Positions 9,340 through 17,822 of a stretch of DNA of 64,000 nucleotides are shown one piece after another. A program made the position numbers and the translations under genes. The notes under the pieces are model-generated. The model was given only the letters and a program-made list of their open reading frames with translations, searched no databases and was not told the DNA's origin. The stretch lies in NCBI GenBank assembly GCA_934875375.1, contig CAKXHL010000003.1, positions 62,001 to 126,000 of the forward strand, in the 5' to 3' direction. The stretch's first letter is position 1. Every line of letters begins with the position of its first letter. The DNA is from an uncultured bacterium (GTDB lineage Bacteria > Bacillota > Clostridia > Oscillospirales > Ruminococcaceae).

Positions 9340-10437
9340 TTATTTGGCCTCCTTTTTCATCATGGCAATAAACTCGTCAAACAGATAAGACGTATCCTGC
9401 GGACCTGCGCTGGCCTCTGGGTGGAACTGAACGGTAAAACAAGACTTATTTTTGTACCGCACGCCTTCTACCGTGTTATCGTTGGCATTTACATGGCTGA
9501 CTTCTCCCACCGCCGGATCTACTGTATCTCCCTGTACGGCATAGCCATGATTCTGTGAGGTGATACAGGTTTTGTCATGGGCCAGATCCCGTACCGGCTG
9601 ATTAACACCCCGATGCCCATATTTGAGCTTTACCGTCTTAGCTCCCGTGGCCAAAGCGGTCAGCTGATGCCCCAGACAGATACCGAACATCGGAATACCT
9701 GCGTCAAATAGTTTTTTAATCTGTGCGATAACCTCCACATTTTCCTGTGGATCTCCAGGTCCGTTGGAAAGCATGACCCCGTCCGGATTCATGGCCAGAA
9801 TTGTTTCCGCCGAAGTCTCAGAAGGGACGATCGTTACGTCGCAACCACGGCTTTTTAGCGAACGAACAATATTTCTTTTGTAACCAAAATCCATCAGAAC
9901 GACCTGATAAAGGCCTTGCTCGCTTTTTTCTTTCTGAATTGTTTTGCAGCTGACCGACTTGACCGCATCCACAATGGTAAAAGAACGGATATCCGCCAGC
10001 AGCTTTTCCCGGTCAACTGTCTCGTACTCGGTCGTCACCGCCCCATTCATCACGCCATACTCCCGCAATTTTTTGGTCAGATGCCGGGTATCAATACCGC
10101 TGATGGCAATTACATTTTGCTGTTTTAAATACTGGTCGATATTCATTGCCACTCGAAAATTGGACGGCTGATCGCACCATTCCCGTACAACATAGCCACG
10201 CACATGGGAGGCGGCAGATTCCATGTCATCCAGATTGATGCCGTAGTTTCCGATCAAAGGATAAGTTTGGGTAACGATCTGACCGTAATAGGACGGATCC
10301 GTCAACACCTCCTGATAACCGGTCATACCGGTAGTAAATACGATTTCTCCAATGGCGGTTCCCTGTGCACCGAAGGATATTCCCTCTAAAACAGTACCGT
10401 CAGCCAGAACCAGCCACGCTTTTTTTCCCTGTTCCAT
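9340..10437 (-). CDS. carA: Carbamoyl-phosphate synthase small chain
   Basis: Glutamine amidotransferase subunit that hydrolyses glutamine and passes ammonia to CarB. I place the start at the ATG at 10437 (MEQGKKAWLVL), preceded by GGAG at six bases, giving 365 residues, the family's usual length; longer upstream in-frame readings lack homology. The N-terminal CPSase domain is followed by a class I amidotransferase domain with nucleophile Cys in FGICLGHQL and the His-Glu pair in QFHPEAS near the C terminus. A 157-base gap separates it from pyrE, the largest inside the operon, containing a CCCCTGT/ACAGGGG hairpin without a T run. Confidence 0.97.
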   Translation of the reverse strand: MEQGKKAWLVLADGTVLEGISFGAQGTAIGEIVFTTGMTGYQEVLTDPSYYGQIVTQTYPLIGNYGINLDDMESAASHVRGYVVREWCDQPSNFRVAMNIDQYLKQQNVIAISGIDTRHLTKKLREYGVMNGAVTTEYETVDREKLLADIRSFTIVDAVKSVSCKTIQKEKSEQGLYQVVLMDFGYKRNIVRSLKSRGCDVTIVPSETSAETILAMNPDGVMLSNGPGDPQENVEVIAQIKKLFDAGIPMFGICLGHQLTALATGAKTVKLKYGHRGVNQPVRDLAHDKTCITSQNHGYAVQGDTVDPAVGEVSHVNANDNTVEGVRYKNKSCFTVQFHPEASAGPQDTSYLFDEFIAMMKKEAK

Positions 10438-10594
10438 TGCAATCTCCATTCCGCCGCTGCGCGCCGGCGTGCTCCGATGGTTTCCCCTGTTCTGCGCAGC
10501 AAAAGACAGGGGGATCTGCGGTTTTTCATAAACGAAAATGGACGGTTTCTCCTGCCCTGCCCGATGGCCGTGCAAGGCAGAAATTGAAAGAATA

Positions 10595-11155
10595 TTATTT
10601 ATCAAATTTGCGGCTGCCGGGTTTGACCAACGGAATACCCGCTTTGCACAAAGGGCACTCATCCGCTTCGTAGGTAGCAATTTCCAGCTGCATTGCGGAA
10701 TAAACCGGACAGAAAATCTCATTCACCCGACGGTCTACAATGCAGGCAATACCGACAACCTCGCCGCCCAGTTCTTCGATTACCTTGGCGGTTTCCATAG
10801 AGGACTTACCGGTGGTTACTACGTCCTCCGTAATCAGTACTTTTTCGCCTTTCTGAATTTCAAAGCCCCGGCGCAGGGTCATCACATTGTTTTCCCGCTC
10901 GGTAAAGATGGCGCGCTTGCCCAGCTGACGGCCCAGCTCATACGCTACGATAATGCCACCCATCGCCGGACCGCACACAACGTCGATATCCAAATCTTTC
11001 ACTTTTTCGGCTACAACCGACAGTACCTCGGCAGCTTTGTCCGGGTACTGAAGCAACTTAGCGTTTTGCGCATAGCGGTCGGAATGTCGGCCGGAAGACA
11101 GCAGGAAGTGGCCTTCCAGCAAAGCGCCGGTTTCTTTCAAAATTTCAATAGACAT
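10595..11155 (-). CDS. pyrE: Orotate phosphoribosyltransferase
   Basis: Transfers the phosphoribosyl group of PRPP to orotate, giving OMP. The start chosen is ATG 11155 (MSIEILKETGALLEGHFLLSSGRHS) because AAGGAG lies eight bases upstream; an in-frame ATG 12 codons earlier has a poorer site. 186 residues. The PRPP-binding loop is VLITEDVVTTGKSSMET. A C-terminal CPLCKAG pair of cysteines is seen in many clostridial PyrE proteins. It is the sixth gene of the pyr operon. Confidence 0.97.
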   Translation of the reverse strand: MSIEILKETGALLEGHFLLSSGRHSDRYAQNAKLLQYPDKAAEVLSVVAEKVKDLDIDVVCGPAMGGIIVAYELGRQLGKRAIFTERENNVMTLRRGFEIQKGEKVLITEDVVTTGKSSMETAKVIEELGGEVVGIACIVDRRVNEIFCPVYSAMQLEIATYEADECPLCKAGIPLVKPGSRKFDK

Positions 11156-11205
11156 AAGCGTTACTCTCCTTTTTCTTTCATGCAGATCCATTGTTTCTTA
11201 CCAAT

Positions 11206-12108
11206 CTATACCCGGGCTGCGCCGATGATTTCGTCAACCGATCGGCAGCCCTGATCTTTCAAAAATTGTTCCAACCCATTGATGATATCCAAGCAGATAT
11301 CCGGTTTTACAAAATTGGCGGTTCCCACCTGTACAGCAGTAGCGCCGGCCATCAAAAAGGCTGCCGCATCCTGCCAGCTGGAAATGCCGCCCAATCCCAC
11401 TACCGGGATTTGAACCGCGCCGCAAACCTGGTAAACCATCCGCAGGGCAATGGGCAGAATCGCCGGGCCGGAAAGTCCCGCGAACACATTGTTAAACACG
11501 GGTTTTCTTTTGTAGATATCAATGGCCATGGCCTGGAACGTGTTGACCAGTGACAGAGAATCCGCCCCCGCTTCTTCGCACCGCAAAGCCATTTCCATAA
11601 TATTTTCCGCGTTGGGAGAAAGCTTGACCATCAAAGGCTTTTTGCAGACCGCCCGCACCTGCTTGACCGCTTCGTAAGCGATATCGCATTTAATCCCCAG
11701 CGCCATACCCCCATGTTTGACGTTGGGACAGGAAATGTTCAGCTCAATCATATCCACGTCGGTCTCGTTTAATTTTTCCACACCCTCCAGATAGGACTCG
11801 ATGGTGCTGCCGCCTAAGTTGGCAATCACCGCCGTATCTTTCTGGCGCAAAAAGGGAAGATCCTCCCGGATAAACGCGTCCACCCCAGGATTCTGCAGGC
11901 CAATGCTGTTAATCAGTCCGCTGGGTGTCTCGTACACCCGTTCTCCCTCGTTGCCAAACCGTTCTTCCAGCGTCAAACCCTTGGAGCTGATACCACCTAG
12001 ACGGGAAATATCAAAAAATTGATCGTATTCCTGGCCGAATCCAAAGGTACCTGAGGCTGTAATCACCGGATTTTTCAAGGTTACGCCATTTAAAACCGTC
12101 TTAAGCAT
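11206..12108 (-). CDS. pyrD: Dihydroorotate dehydrogenase B, catalytic subunit
   Basis: Class 1B (NAD-dependent) FMN enzyme oxidising dihydroorotate to orotate together with PyrK. The start is ATG 12108 (MLKTVLNGVTLKNPV), with GGAGG six bases upstream, giving 300 residues. The catalytic Cys lies in NISCPNVKHGG, and FMN-contacting segments VPVVGLGGISSW and MAGATAVQVGTANF are present. It overlaps the end of pyrK by eight bases, so the two subunits are coupled. Confidence 0.97.
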   Translation of the reverse strand: MLKTVLNGVTLKNPVITASGTFGFGQEYDQFFDISRLGGISSKGLTLEERFGNEGERVYETPSGLINSIGLQNPGVDAFIREDLPFLRQKDTAVIANLGGSTIESYLEGVEKLNETDVDMIELNISCPNVKHGGMALGIKCDIAYEAVKQVRAVCKKPLMVKLSPNAENIMEMALRCEEAGADSLSLVNTFQAMAIDIYKRKPVFNNVFAGLSGPAILPIALRMVYQVCGAVQIPVVGLGGISSWQDAAAFLMAGATAVQVGTANFVKPDICLDIINGLEQFLKDQGCRSVDEIIGAARV

Positions 12109-12838
12109 AGATTTCCTCCCCCTCAAACACCGGACCGTCCTTGCAAATGCATTTCGCCCCGTGGGCGGTGTGATGGGTGCAGCCCAGGCAGGCACCCACG
12201 CCGCAGGCCATGTGCCGCTCCATGGATACATAACAGGGGACTTTTTTGGCAATGCAGCTCTTGGCCAGTTTTTCCATCATGATCTCCGGCCCGCAGGTGA
12301 CGACCATATCAAAGTCCGCAGGGTCAAACAGATCGGTAACAAAGCCCTTGTGTCCCTCTTTACCGCTGTCAGTCGCCACACGGATCTCCTGGACATACGG
12401 CCTGAAAGAATCCAGCGCGTAGCTTTGATCCCGGAATCCGCAGCAGAGGGTCACTTCACAGCCGGACAGGCTCTTAACCGCCAGCAAAAGCGGCGCAATG
12501 CCGATTCCGCCGGACACCACTGCAACCTTTCCCTTGATTTTTTCAACCGGGAACCCATTTCCCACCGGGCCGGAAAGTTCCACCGACTCTCCTGCCTTTT
12601 TCTCGCTTAAAAGGCGGGTTCCCTCGCCCCGGACTTCATATAAAAAGGTAACTCTTTCCCCGTCGGCGTCATGCACCGAAATGGGGCGGGATAAAAGCGG
12701 GAACTTGTCCCAGCCGCGGACCATGAAAAACTGGCCCGCATCGGCTGGATAAGGCCACCAGACGATCATTTTAAAAATACCGTTTCCCAGCGGTTTATTT
12801 TCCACAACAACGGCTGATTCGCAGTGCTTCACAGGCAT
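12101..12838 (-). CDS. pyrK: Dihydroorotate dehydrogenase B, electron-transfer subunit
   Basis: Carries FAD and a [2Fe-2S] cluster and passes electrons from PyrD's FMN to NAD. 245 residues: an FAD-binding beta-barrel (motif PLLSRPISVHD), an NAD-binding domain (VSGGIGIAPLL), and a C-terminal cluster motif CGVGACLGC followed by a fourth Cys in KCICKDGP. ATG 12838 has AGGAG nine bases upstream, located inside pyrF; the genes overlap by 44 bases. Confidence 0.97.
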   Translation of the reverse strand: MPVKHCESAVVVENKPLGNGIFKMIVWWPYPADAGQFFMVRGWDKFPLLSRPISVHDADGERVTFLYEVRGEGTRLLSEKKAGESVELSGPVGNGFPVEKIKGKVAVVSGGIGIAPLLLAVKSLSGCEVTLCCGFRDQSYALDSFRPYVQEIRVATDSGKEGHKGFVTDLFDPADFDMVVTCGPEIMMEKLAKSCIAKKVPCYVSMERHMACGVGACLGCTHHTAHGAKCICKDGPVFEGEEIYA

Positions 12839-13688
12839 TTTGGATCTCCTCTCTCATACGCAGCACTTCATTTCTGGCTTCCTTTGCAAAATCCGTATCC
12901 GGTGCGCCGGCTTTGCGATACGCAAGCAGCACCGCGCGGGAGGAATTGACCACGCCGCCGTTGCCCCGCACCAGATATTTGGCAATATCCTCGGCCTTGC
13001 CTCCCTGAGCGCCGTAGCCGGGAATCAGGAAGAAGGTCGTATCCAGCAGAGAACGGATGCTTTCCGCTTCTTCGCCGGTGGTGCCGCCGATCACCGCGCC
13101 CACCGAGCTGAATCCGCATTCTCCCAGGAACTCCTTACCGACCTGCTGCACCGAGGTGCCAACTACATCATATAAGGGCATCTCTTTTTCGGTCTGCAGA
13201 TACTGAAAATCCCGGGAGCCTGGATTGGAGGTTCTCACCAGAATGAACAGGCCCTTTTCTTTCTCTTTCACATAAGGCAGATAAGGGGTAACGCTATCCA
13301 TTCCCATATACGGAGCCAGTGTCACAAAGTCTGCCTCAAAGTCCCCTTCAAAGTGACCCTTCGCATACATTTCGGCGGTTTTGGCAATGTCGCCCCGTTT
13401 AATATCCGCGATGGAAATGAGCTTTTTGTCTCTGAGATAAGCCAGCGTTTTGCGGTAAGCTTCCATTCCTTCTAGGCCCAGCGACTCATAATAAGCGATC
13501 TGCACCTTGTAGCATCCGGCTACATCCTCAGTGGCATCGATGATCGCTTTGTTAAATAAAAACACCGCTTCCCCGGCGCTGCCCGCCTCTTTCTGCAGGT
13601 ATTCCGGCACGTAAGAAATATCGGTATCCAGTCCAACACAAACCACGCCTTTTTTTGCAACCGATTCATACAGCTTGTCCACAATCAT
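12795..13688 (-). CDS. pyrF: Orotidine-5'-phosphate decarboxylase, type 2
   Basis: Decarboxylates OMP to UMP, the last step. I choose ATG 13688 (MIVDKLYESV) because GGAGG lies eight bases upstream; an ATG five codons earlier overlaps that site. 297 residues, matching the longer type 2 subfamily. The catalytic Asp-Lys array appears in SIADIKRGDIAKTAEMY, and the phosphate-binding end is PGYGAQGG. The tail of about 14 codons overlaps pyrK. Confidence 0.96.
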   Translation of the reverse strand: MIVDKLYESVAKKGVVCVGLDTDISYVPEYLQKEAGSAGEAVFLFNKAIIDATEDVAGCYKVQIAYYESLGLEGMEAYRKTLAYLRDKKLISIADIKRGDIAKTAEMYAKGHFEGDFEADFVTLAPYMGMDSVTPYLPYVKEKEKGLFILVRTSNPGSRDFQYLQTEKEMPLYDVVGTSVQQVGKEFLGECGFSSVGAVIGGTTGEEAESIRSLLDTTFFLIPGYGAQGGKAEDIAKYLVRGNGGVVNSSRAVLLAYRKAGAPDTDFAKEARNEVLRMREEIQNACEALRISRCCGK

Positions 13689-13735
13689 GTTCTGTTCCTC
13701 CATCGTTGTATTCTAAGCGGACGCCCACTTAACTT

Positions 13736-14917
13736 TTATTCCTGCCAGGTGGTTTTGCCCGCCTTGATGGTGCGCACCACTTTTCCCTGTAAGCGCACGC
13801 CGTCAAAGGGAGAGTTTTTGCCTTTCGAGGCAAACTGCGCTGCATCAACAACCCATTCCCGATTTTCGTCTACCAGCGCAAAATCCGCGTCATAGCCGGG
13901 CAGAAGCCGACCCTTTTGAACGCCCAGTATTTTCGCGGGACCTGCCGACATCAGCCGGGACAGCAAAGTCAGCGGCAGGCGGCGTTCTTTCACAAGTATA
14001 GTGTAACATACGCCGAATGCAGTTTCCAGTCCTACCATGCCCGGCGCGCCATTTTTCTTATCTTCCGCCGTGTGTGGGGCATGATCGGTGGCAATCGCGT
14101 CCACATATCCGTTCTCAATGGCCCAGATCAGAAAATCCCGGTCCTCTTTGGTACGGATCGGCGGGTTGACCCGATAGTCACTGTCGGTGAACCACAAATG
14201 ATGGGGCGCTACCTCACAGGTCACCGGCGCCTTGGCAATCTTGGCGCGGATCACCTCGCCCATTGCTTCCTCGGTGGAAACATGGCACATATGAAGCCGT
14301 GCACCCAGATATTTTGCCAGGTGAATATGCTGTGCGGTGGCGATGTTCTCCGCCAGCCGGTAATCGTAAGGGGAAATCTCCATATCCTCCGCATGGGAAA
14401 GGACCGTCATCCCCTTTTCTTTGGCGATTTTCATGGCCTGGGCCATCACATGATTGGACATGACCCCTTTGCCGTCCTCTGAGAGGAGTTTCACCGTGCC
14501 GTCCAGTTCTTTTAAATGGTCCACGGTCTGTCCGTCAAAATTCTTCGTCACCGATACGCACTGGTGTACATCAACCAAGCCCATCGCTTCCGCTTTTCTG
14601 CGTATATAACGGACTGTTTCCATATCGCTGCACACCGGATTGGTATTGGCCATCAGGTTCACCGCGGTATAGCCGCCTTTGACCGCCGCCCGGCATCCGG
14701 TTTCCATATCCTCTTTTTGGGTAAAGCCCGGATCGCGGAAATGGCAGTGCAGATCCACGAAAGCGGGCATCAGCGTCAAGCCGGCAGCGTCGATCACCTC
14801 GCCGGCGCAATCCAGGCCCTGTCCCACAGCGGCGATTTTTCCATTCCGCACCAGTATATCGGCATCCAATTCAGATGCTTCATCCACCAATTTTGCATTT
14901 TTGATTAAAAGTTCCAT
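13736..14917 (-). CDS. pyrC: Dihydroorotase, class I
   Basis: Zinc amidohydrolase that cyclises carbamoyl aspartate to dihydroorotate. 393 residues. Metal ligands appear in DLHCHFRDPG (residues about 55-64), in the His of SHAED, in CHVST, and in the Asp of ATDHAPHT. The substrate Arg/Asn set includes MANTNP. ATG 14917 is preceded by GGAG. It lies 49 bases after pyrB. Class I enzymes often associate with aspartate transcarbamylase, which the gene order would favour. Confidence 0.96.
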   Translation of the reverse strand: MELLIKNAKLVDEASELDADILVRNGKIAAVGQGLDCAGEVIDAAGLTLMPAFVDLHCHFRDPGFTQKEDMETGCRAAVKGGYTAVNLMANTNPVCSDMETVRYIRRKAEAMGLVDVHQCVSVTKNFDGQTVDHLKELDGTVKLLSEDGKGVMSNHVMAQAMKIAKEKGMTVLSHAEDMEISPYDYRLAENIATAQHIHLAKYLGARLHMCHVSTEEAMGEVIRAKIAKAPVTCEVAPHHLWFTDSDYRVNPPIRTKEDRDFLIWAIENGYVDAIATDHAPHTAEDKKNGAPGMVGLETAFGVCYTILVKERRLPLTLLSRLMSAGPAKILGVQKGRLLPGYDADFALVDENREWVVDAAQFASKGKNSPFDGVRLQGKVVRTIKAGKTTWQE

Positions 14918-14966
14918 GGATTCTCCTATTCTGATTCATCGTTTTACGATACAAAAACATACCGCT

Positions 14967-16070
14967 TTATATTTCAATGGTGGCATCACAGTATTCGCAG
15001 ACCTTCCCGCCGTCTTTCACACGGATCGGCAGTGTCAAATCCAGATTGGACACACACTTGGGGTTTTTACAGTGCACCGTCCCGTTGGGCCGGGGGTTTA
15101 CACAGGTCTTTTCAAACATTTTCGCACCGCACACGGAAGGATATCCCTCCTCACCGCCCAAAAGGCTTAAAATCAGCGCCATGCGTACATACATTCCATA
15201 CTGGGCCTGCACAAAATAACAGGCTCTGGGATCTTCGTCCACCGCGCCGGTAATCTCGTTGACAATCGGCATGGGATGCAGGACAATCATATCTTCTCTG
15301 GCGTTTTCCATCTTCTGCACGTCCAGAATATAGCTGTCTTTTAGCCGTAGATACTCCTCTTGCGAGGCAAAGCGTTCCCGCTGAATGCGGGTCATATAAA
15401 GGATATCTACCTGCCGGATCGCATCGTCCAAATCTGGGTTCAGCGTATAAGAGCAGCCCTGCGCCGCCTCAATCTCCCGGATAACATAATCCGGCACTCT
15501 CAATTCTTCCGGTGAAATCAGCACAAAATGAATATTTTCATACCGGCACATCGCGTGGATCAGAGAATGGACCGTACGCCCATATTTTAAATCGCCGCAC
15601 AATCCGATGGTCAAATCATGGAAGCGGCCTTTTTTAGTACGGATGGTGTAAAGATCCGTCAAAGTCTGGGTGGGATGCTGATGTCCGCCGTCTCCGGCGT
15701 TGATGACCGGAATAAAGGAGTGCAGCGCCGCCACATGAGCCGCTCCCTCTGCCGGATGCCGGATCACCGCAATATCCGCATAACATCCAATCATCCGGAT
15801 GGTATCGGCAATGCTTTCTCCCTTTGAGGCAGAGCTGGATGCCGGATCCGCAAATCCCAGCACCTTGCCGCCCAGCCGTTCCATTGCGGCTTCAAAACTT
15901 AGGCGGGTTCGGGTGGAAGGTTCAAAAAACATGGTAGCCAGAATTTTCCCAACACAGCTGCGCGCATATTTTTCCGGCTTGGCGATGATATCATCGGTAA
16001 GCTGGAACAGTTTTTCCAGCTGTTCCACTGTAAAATCGGTGGGGTAAATCAAATTTTTTCCTATCAACAT
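14967..16070 (-). CDS. pyrB: Aspartate carbamoyltransferase fused to a PyrI-type zinc domain
   Basis: Condenses aspartate with carbamoyl phosphate, the committed step. 367 residues, about 60 longer than a normal PyrB. The catalytic part (residues 1-310) has the carbamoyl-phosphate loop FEPSTRTRLSFE, HPTQTL and LHPMPIVNEI. The last 50 residues carry CKNPKC and, 17 residues later, CEYC: the Cys-x4-Cys / Cys-x2-Cys spacing of the zinc domain of the E. coli regulatory chain PyrI. PyrI's N-terminal nucleotide-binding domain is absent. The zinc domain may only stabilise trimer contacts, or recruit a separate regulatory partner; I see no pyrI gene here. First structural gene of the operon, behind the attenuator. 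Confidence 0.95.
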   Translation of the reverse strand: MLIGKNLIYPTDFTVEQLEKLFQLTDDIIAKPEKYARSCVGKILATMFFEPSTRTRLSFEAAMERLGGKVLGFADPASSSASKGESIADTIRMIGCYADIAVIRHPAEGAAHVAALHSFIPVINAGDGGHQHPTQTLTDLYTIRTKKGRFHDLTIGLCGDLKYGRTVHSLIHAMCRYENIHFVLISPEELRVPDYVIREIEAAQGCSYTLNPDLDDAIRQVDILYMTRIQRERFASQEEYLRLKDSYILDVQKMENAREDMIVLHPMPIVNEITGAVDEDPRACYFVQAQYGMYVRMALILSLLGGEEGYPSVCGAKMFEKTCVNPRPNGTVHCKNPKCVSNLDLTLPIRVKDGGKVCEYCDATIEI

Positions 16071-16161
16071 GCAAACGCTCCCTTTCTCCGGCTTTTTATT
16101 TTAACTTTGTGACCAATCGCAGTACGCCACTATCATTTCGTCCTTTAAAGTGTCTTTCCAT

Positions 16162-16194
16162 AAAAAAAGCTTTCCTATTTCAAAATAGGAAAGC
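16162..16194 (-). terminator. Attenuator terminator of the pyr operon leader
   Basis: On the minus strand GCTTTCCTATTT (16194-16183) and AAATAGGAAAGC (16180-16169) form a perfect 12-base-pair repeat separated by TG, followed by seven T residues (16168-16162). It sits about 180 bases downstream of the promoter and 91 bases before pyrB, so it must be read through for the operon to be expressed. The stop codon of the leader peptide is inside the hairpin. Confidence 0.9.
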
Positions 16195-16305
16195 CAATCT
16201 ACCTAAAGGAAAACCCATCTCATAGCTACCGAACGAAAAAGCGAAAAGAAGAAACACCGCTGCCATAGACCGCTCTTTCTTCATGCCATTCGCTCGCGTC
16301 ATCAT
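16180..16305 (-). CDS. pyr operon leader peptide (pyrL-like), 41 residues
   Basis: A short reading frame beginning ATG ATG ACG CGA GCG, seven bases after a perfect AAGGAGG (16319-16313), and ending in TGA at 16182-16180, inside the terminator. The predicted peptide starts MMTRANGMKKERSMAAVFLL and ends LGRLAFLF. Codons 17-25 are a U-rich tract (TTTCTTCTTTTC and TTTTTCGTTC, 16255-16231). In E. coli pyrBI, low UTP makes RNA polymerase pause at such a tract, the ribosome on pyrL catches up and blocks the terminator. Promoter, SD, peptide length (44 codons there), U tract and stop position all match that scheme. Peptide sequence itself shows no homology I can recognise; mechanism is inferred. Confidence 0.8.
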   Translation of the reverse strand: MMTRANGMKKERSMAAVFLLFAFSFGSYEMGFPLGRLAFLF

Positions 16306-16347
16306 CTAAGAACCTCCTTGTTTCGCCGTGAATCCAAAATTTTTTCA

Positions 16348-16376
16348 ATTATATCATTCTCAAACCAATTCGTCAA
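16348..16376 (-). promoter_or_regulatory. Promoter of the pyr operon
   Basis: TTGACG (16376-16371) and TATAAT (16353-16348) with an ideal 17-base spacer on the minus strand. Predicted transcription start near 16341, about 36 bases before the leader peptide ATG. I see no PyrR-binding loop in the transcribed leader. Confidence 0.85.
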
Positions 16377-16484
16377 TGCTCTTTTTTACAAAATTTTTAC
16401 GTCTTTGCCTTTCCGTTTTTCCATGCCGTTCTCAAGAATTACCTTTTGCTTCTGAGTGAAAACCTGCTTCTAAACGTATTTTTG

Positions 16485-16519
16485 AAAAAAAGAAAGCGCA
16501 GGGAATATCCTGCGCTTTC
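16485..16519 (-). terminator. Terminator of serS
   Basis: GAAAGCGCAGG/CCTGCGCTTTC, an 11-base-pair stem with a 6-base loop, followed by a T run on the minus strand. It begins just after the serS stop. Confidence 0.9.
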
Positions 16520-16524
16520 CTTTT

Positions 16525-17802
16525 TTATTTGATCTCTTCCATGCCGCCCATATACATTCTGAGTGCTTCCGGAATCTTGACAGAGCCATCAGCACACAGA
16601 TTGTTTTCCAAAAAGGCGATGAGCATTCTCGGCGGAGCCACCACCGTGTTATTGAGCGTATGTGCAAAATAATTGCCTTTTTCCCCTTTAATCCGAATAC
16701 CCAAACGGCGCGCCTGCGCATCGCCCAGATTGGAGCAGCTTCCCACTTCAAAGTATTTTTTCTGGCGGGGACTCCAAGCCTCTACATCAATGCTTTTGAC
16801 CTTCAGATCGGCCAAGTCGCCGGAGCAGCACTCCAACGTGCGCACCGGAATGTCCAGTGTGCGGAAAAACTCCACTGTATAGCTATACAGCTTTTTAAAC
16901 CACTCCATGCTTTCTTCCGGCTCACAGATGACGATCATCTCCTGCTTTTCGAACTGATGCACCCGGTACAGTCCTCTTTCTTCAATACCGTGGGCGCCAA
17001 CCTCTTTGCGGAAGCAAGCGGAATAGCTGGTCAGTGTCTGCGGGAGCTGTTCTTTCTTCAGAGTGGTATCAATGAATTTACCGATCATGGAATGTTCGCT
17101 GGTGCCGATCAGATACAGATCCTCACCCTCGATCTTATACATCATGTTTTCCATTTCCGCAAAACTCATTACGCCGGTAACCACGTTGCTACGGATCATG
17201 AAAGGCGGTACACAATAGATAAAGCCTTTGCCTATCATAAAATCTCTGGCGTAGGACAAAATCGCCGAATGCAGCCGGGCGATATTTCCCATCAGATAGT
17301 AAAAGCCGTTGCCGCTTGTTTTTCTGGCGCTATCCAGATCCAACCCGCTGAGCCGCTCCATAATATCCACATGATATGGAACTTCAAAATCCGGAACCAC
17401 AGGTTCGCCAAAACGTTCCACCTCAACATTTTCGCTGTCGTCCCTGCCGATCGGCACCGAATCGTCAATGATGTTTGGGATAACCAGCATTCTTTTGCGG
17501 ATCTCACTCTGCAGATGGGTTTCTCTTGCCTGCAGCTCCTCCAGTTTCGGACCAATGCTGGCAACCATCCGTTTTGCTTCTTCCGCTTCCTCTTTTTTGC
17601 CCTGTGCCATCAACGCGCCAATCTGCTTGCTGGACACATTGCGCTGATTGCGCAGCGTATCCGCTTCGGTTGCCGCCGTGCGCAGCTGTGCGTCCAATTC
17701 GATTACCTCGTCCACCAAAACCAGTTTTTCATCCTGGAATTTCTTTTTGATGTTTTCTTTGACCAATTCCGGATTGGTTCGGATCAAGCGAATGTCGATC
17801 AT
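16525..17802 (-). CDS. serS: Serine--tRNA ligase
   Basis: Charges tRNA-Ser (and tRNA-Sec where present). 425 residues, full length. An N-terminal antiparallel coiled coil (about residues 28-100) precedes a class II core. Motif 2 is ACFRKEVGAHGIEERGLYRVHQFEKQE and motif 3 is NNTVVAPPRMLIAFLEN. ATG 17802 follows AAGGAGG. Expression is governed by the T-box leader immediately upstream, which senses uncharged tRNA-Ser. Confidence 0.98.
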   Translation of the reverse strand: MIDIRLIRTNPELVKENIKKKFQDEKLVLVDEVIELDAQLRTAATEADTLRNQRNVSSKQIGALMAQGKKEEAEEAKRMVASIGPKLEELQARETHLQSEIRKRMLVIPNIIDDSVPIGRDDSENVEVERFGEPVVPDFEVPYHVDIMERLSGLDLDSARKTSGNGFYYLMGNIARLHSAILSYARDFMIGKGFIYCVPPFMIRSNVVTGVMSFAEMENMMYKIEGEDLYLIGTSEHSMIGKFIDTTLKKEQLPQTLTSYSACFRKEVGAHGIEERGLYRVHQFEKQEMIVICEPEESMEWFKKLYSYTVEFFRTLDIPVRTLECCSGDLADLKVKSIDVEAWSPRQKKYFEVGSCSNLGDAQARRLGIRIKGEKGNYFAHTLNNTVVAPPRMLIAFLENNLCADGSVKIPEALRMYMGGMEEIK

Positions 17803-17822
17803 GTTATAAATCCTCCTTCAAA

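Noticed and set aside
10438..10722. N-terminal extension of carA in frame
   Set aside because: It overlaps pyrE, has no homology to CarA, and a good GGAG site precedes the internal ATG at 10437.
16397..16470. Additional leader sequence or PyrR element upstream of the pyr promoter
   Set aside because: The segment is upstream of the -35 box and shows no hairpin or PyrR loop consensus.
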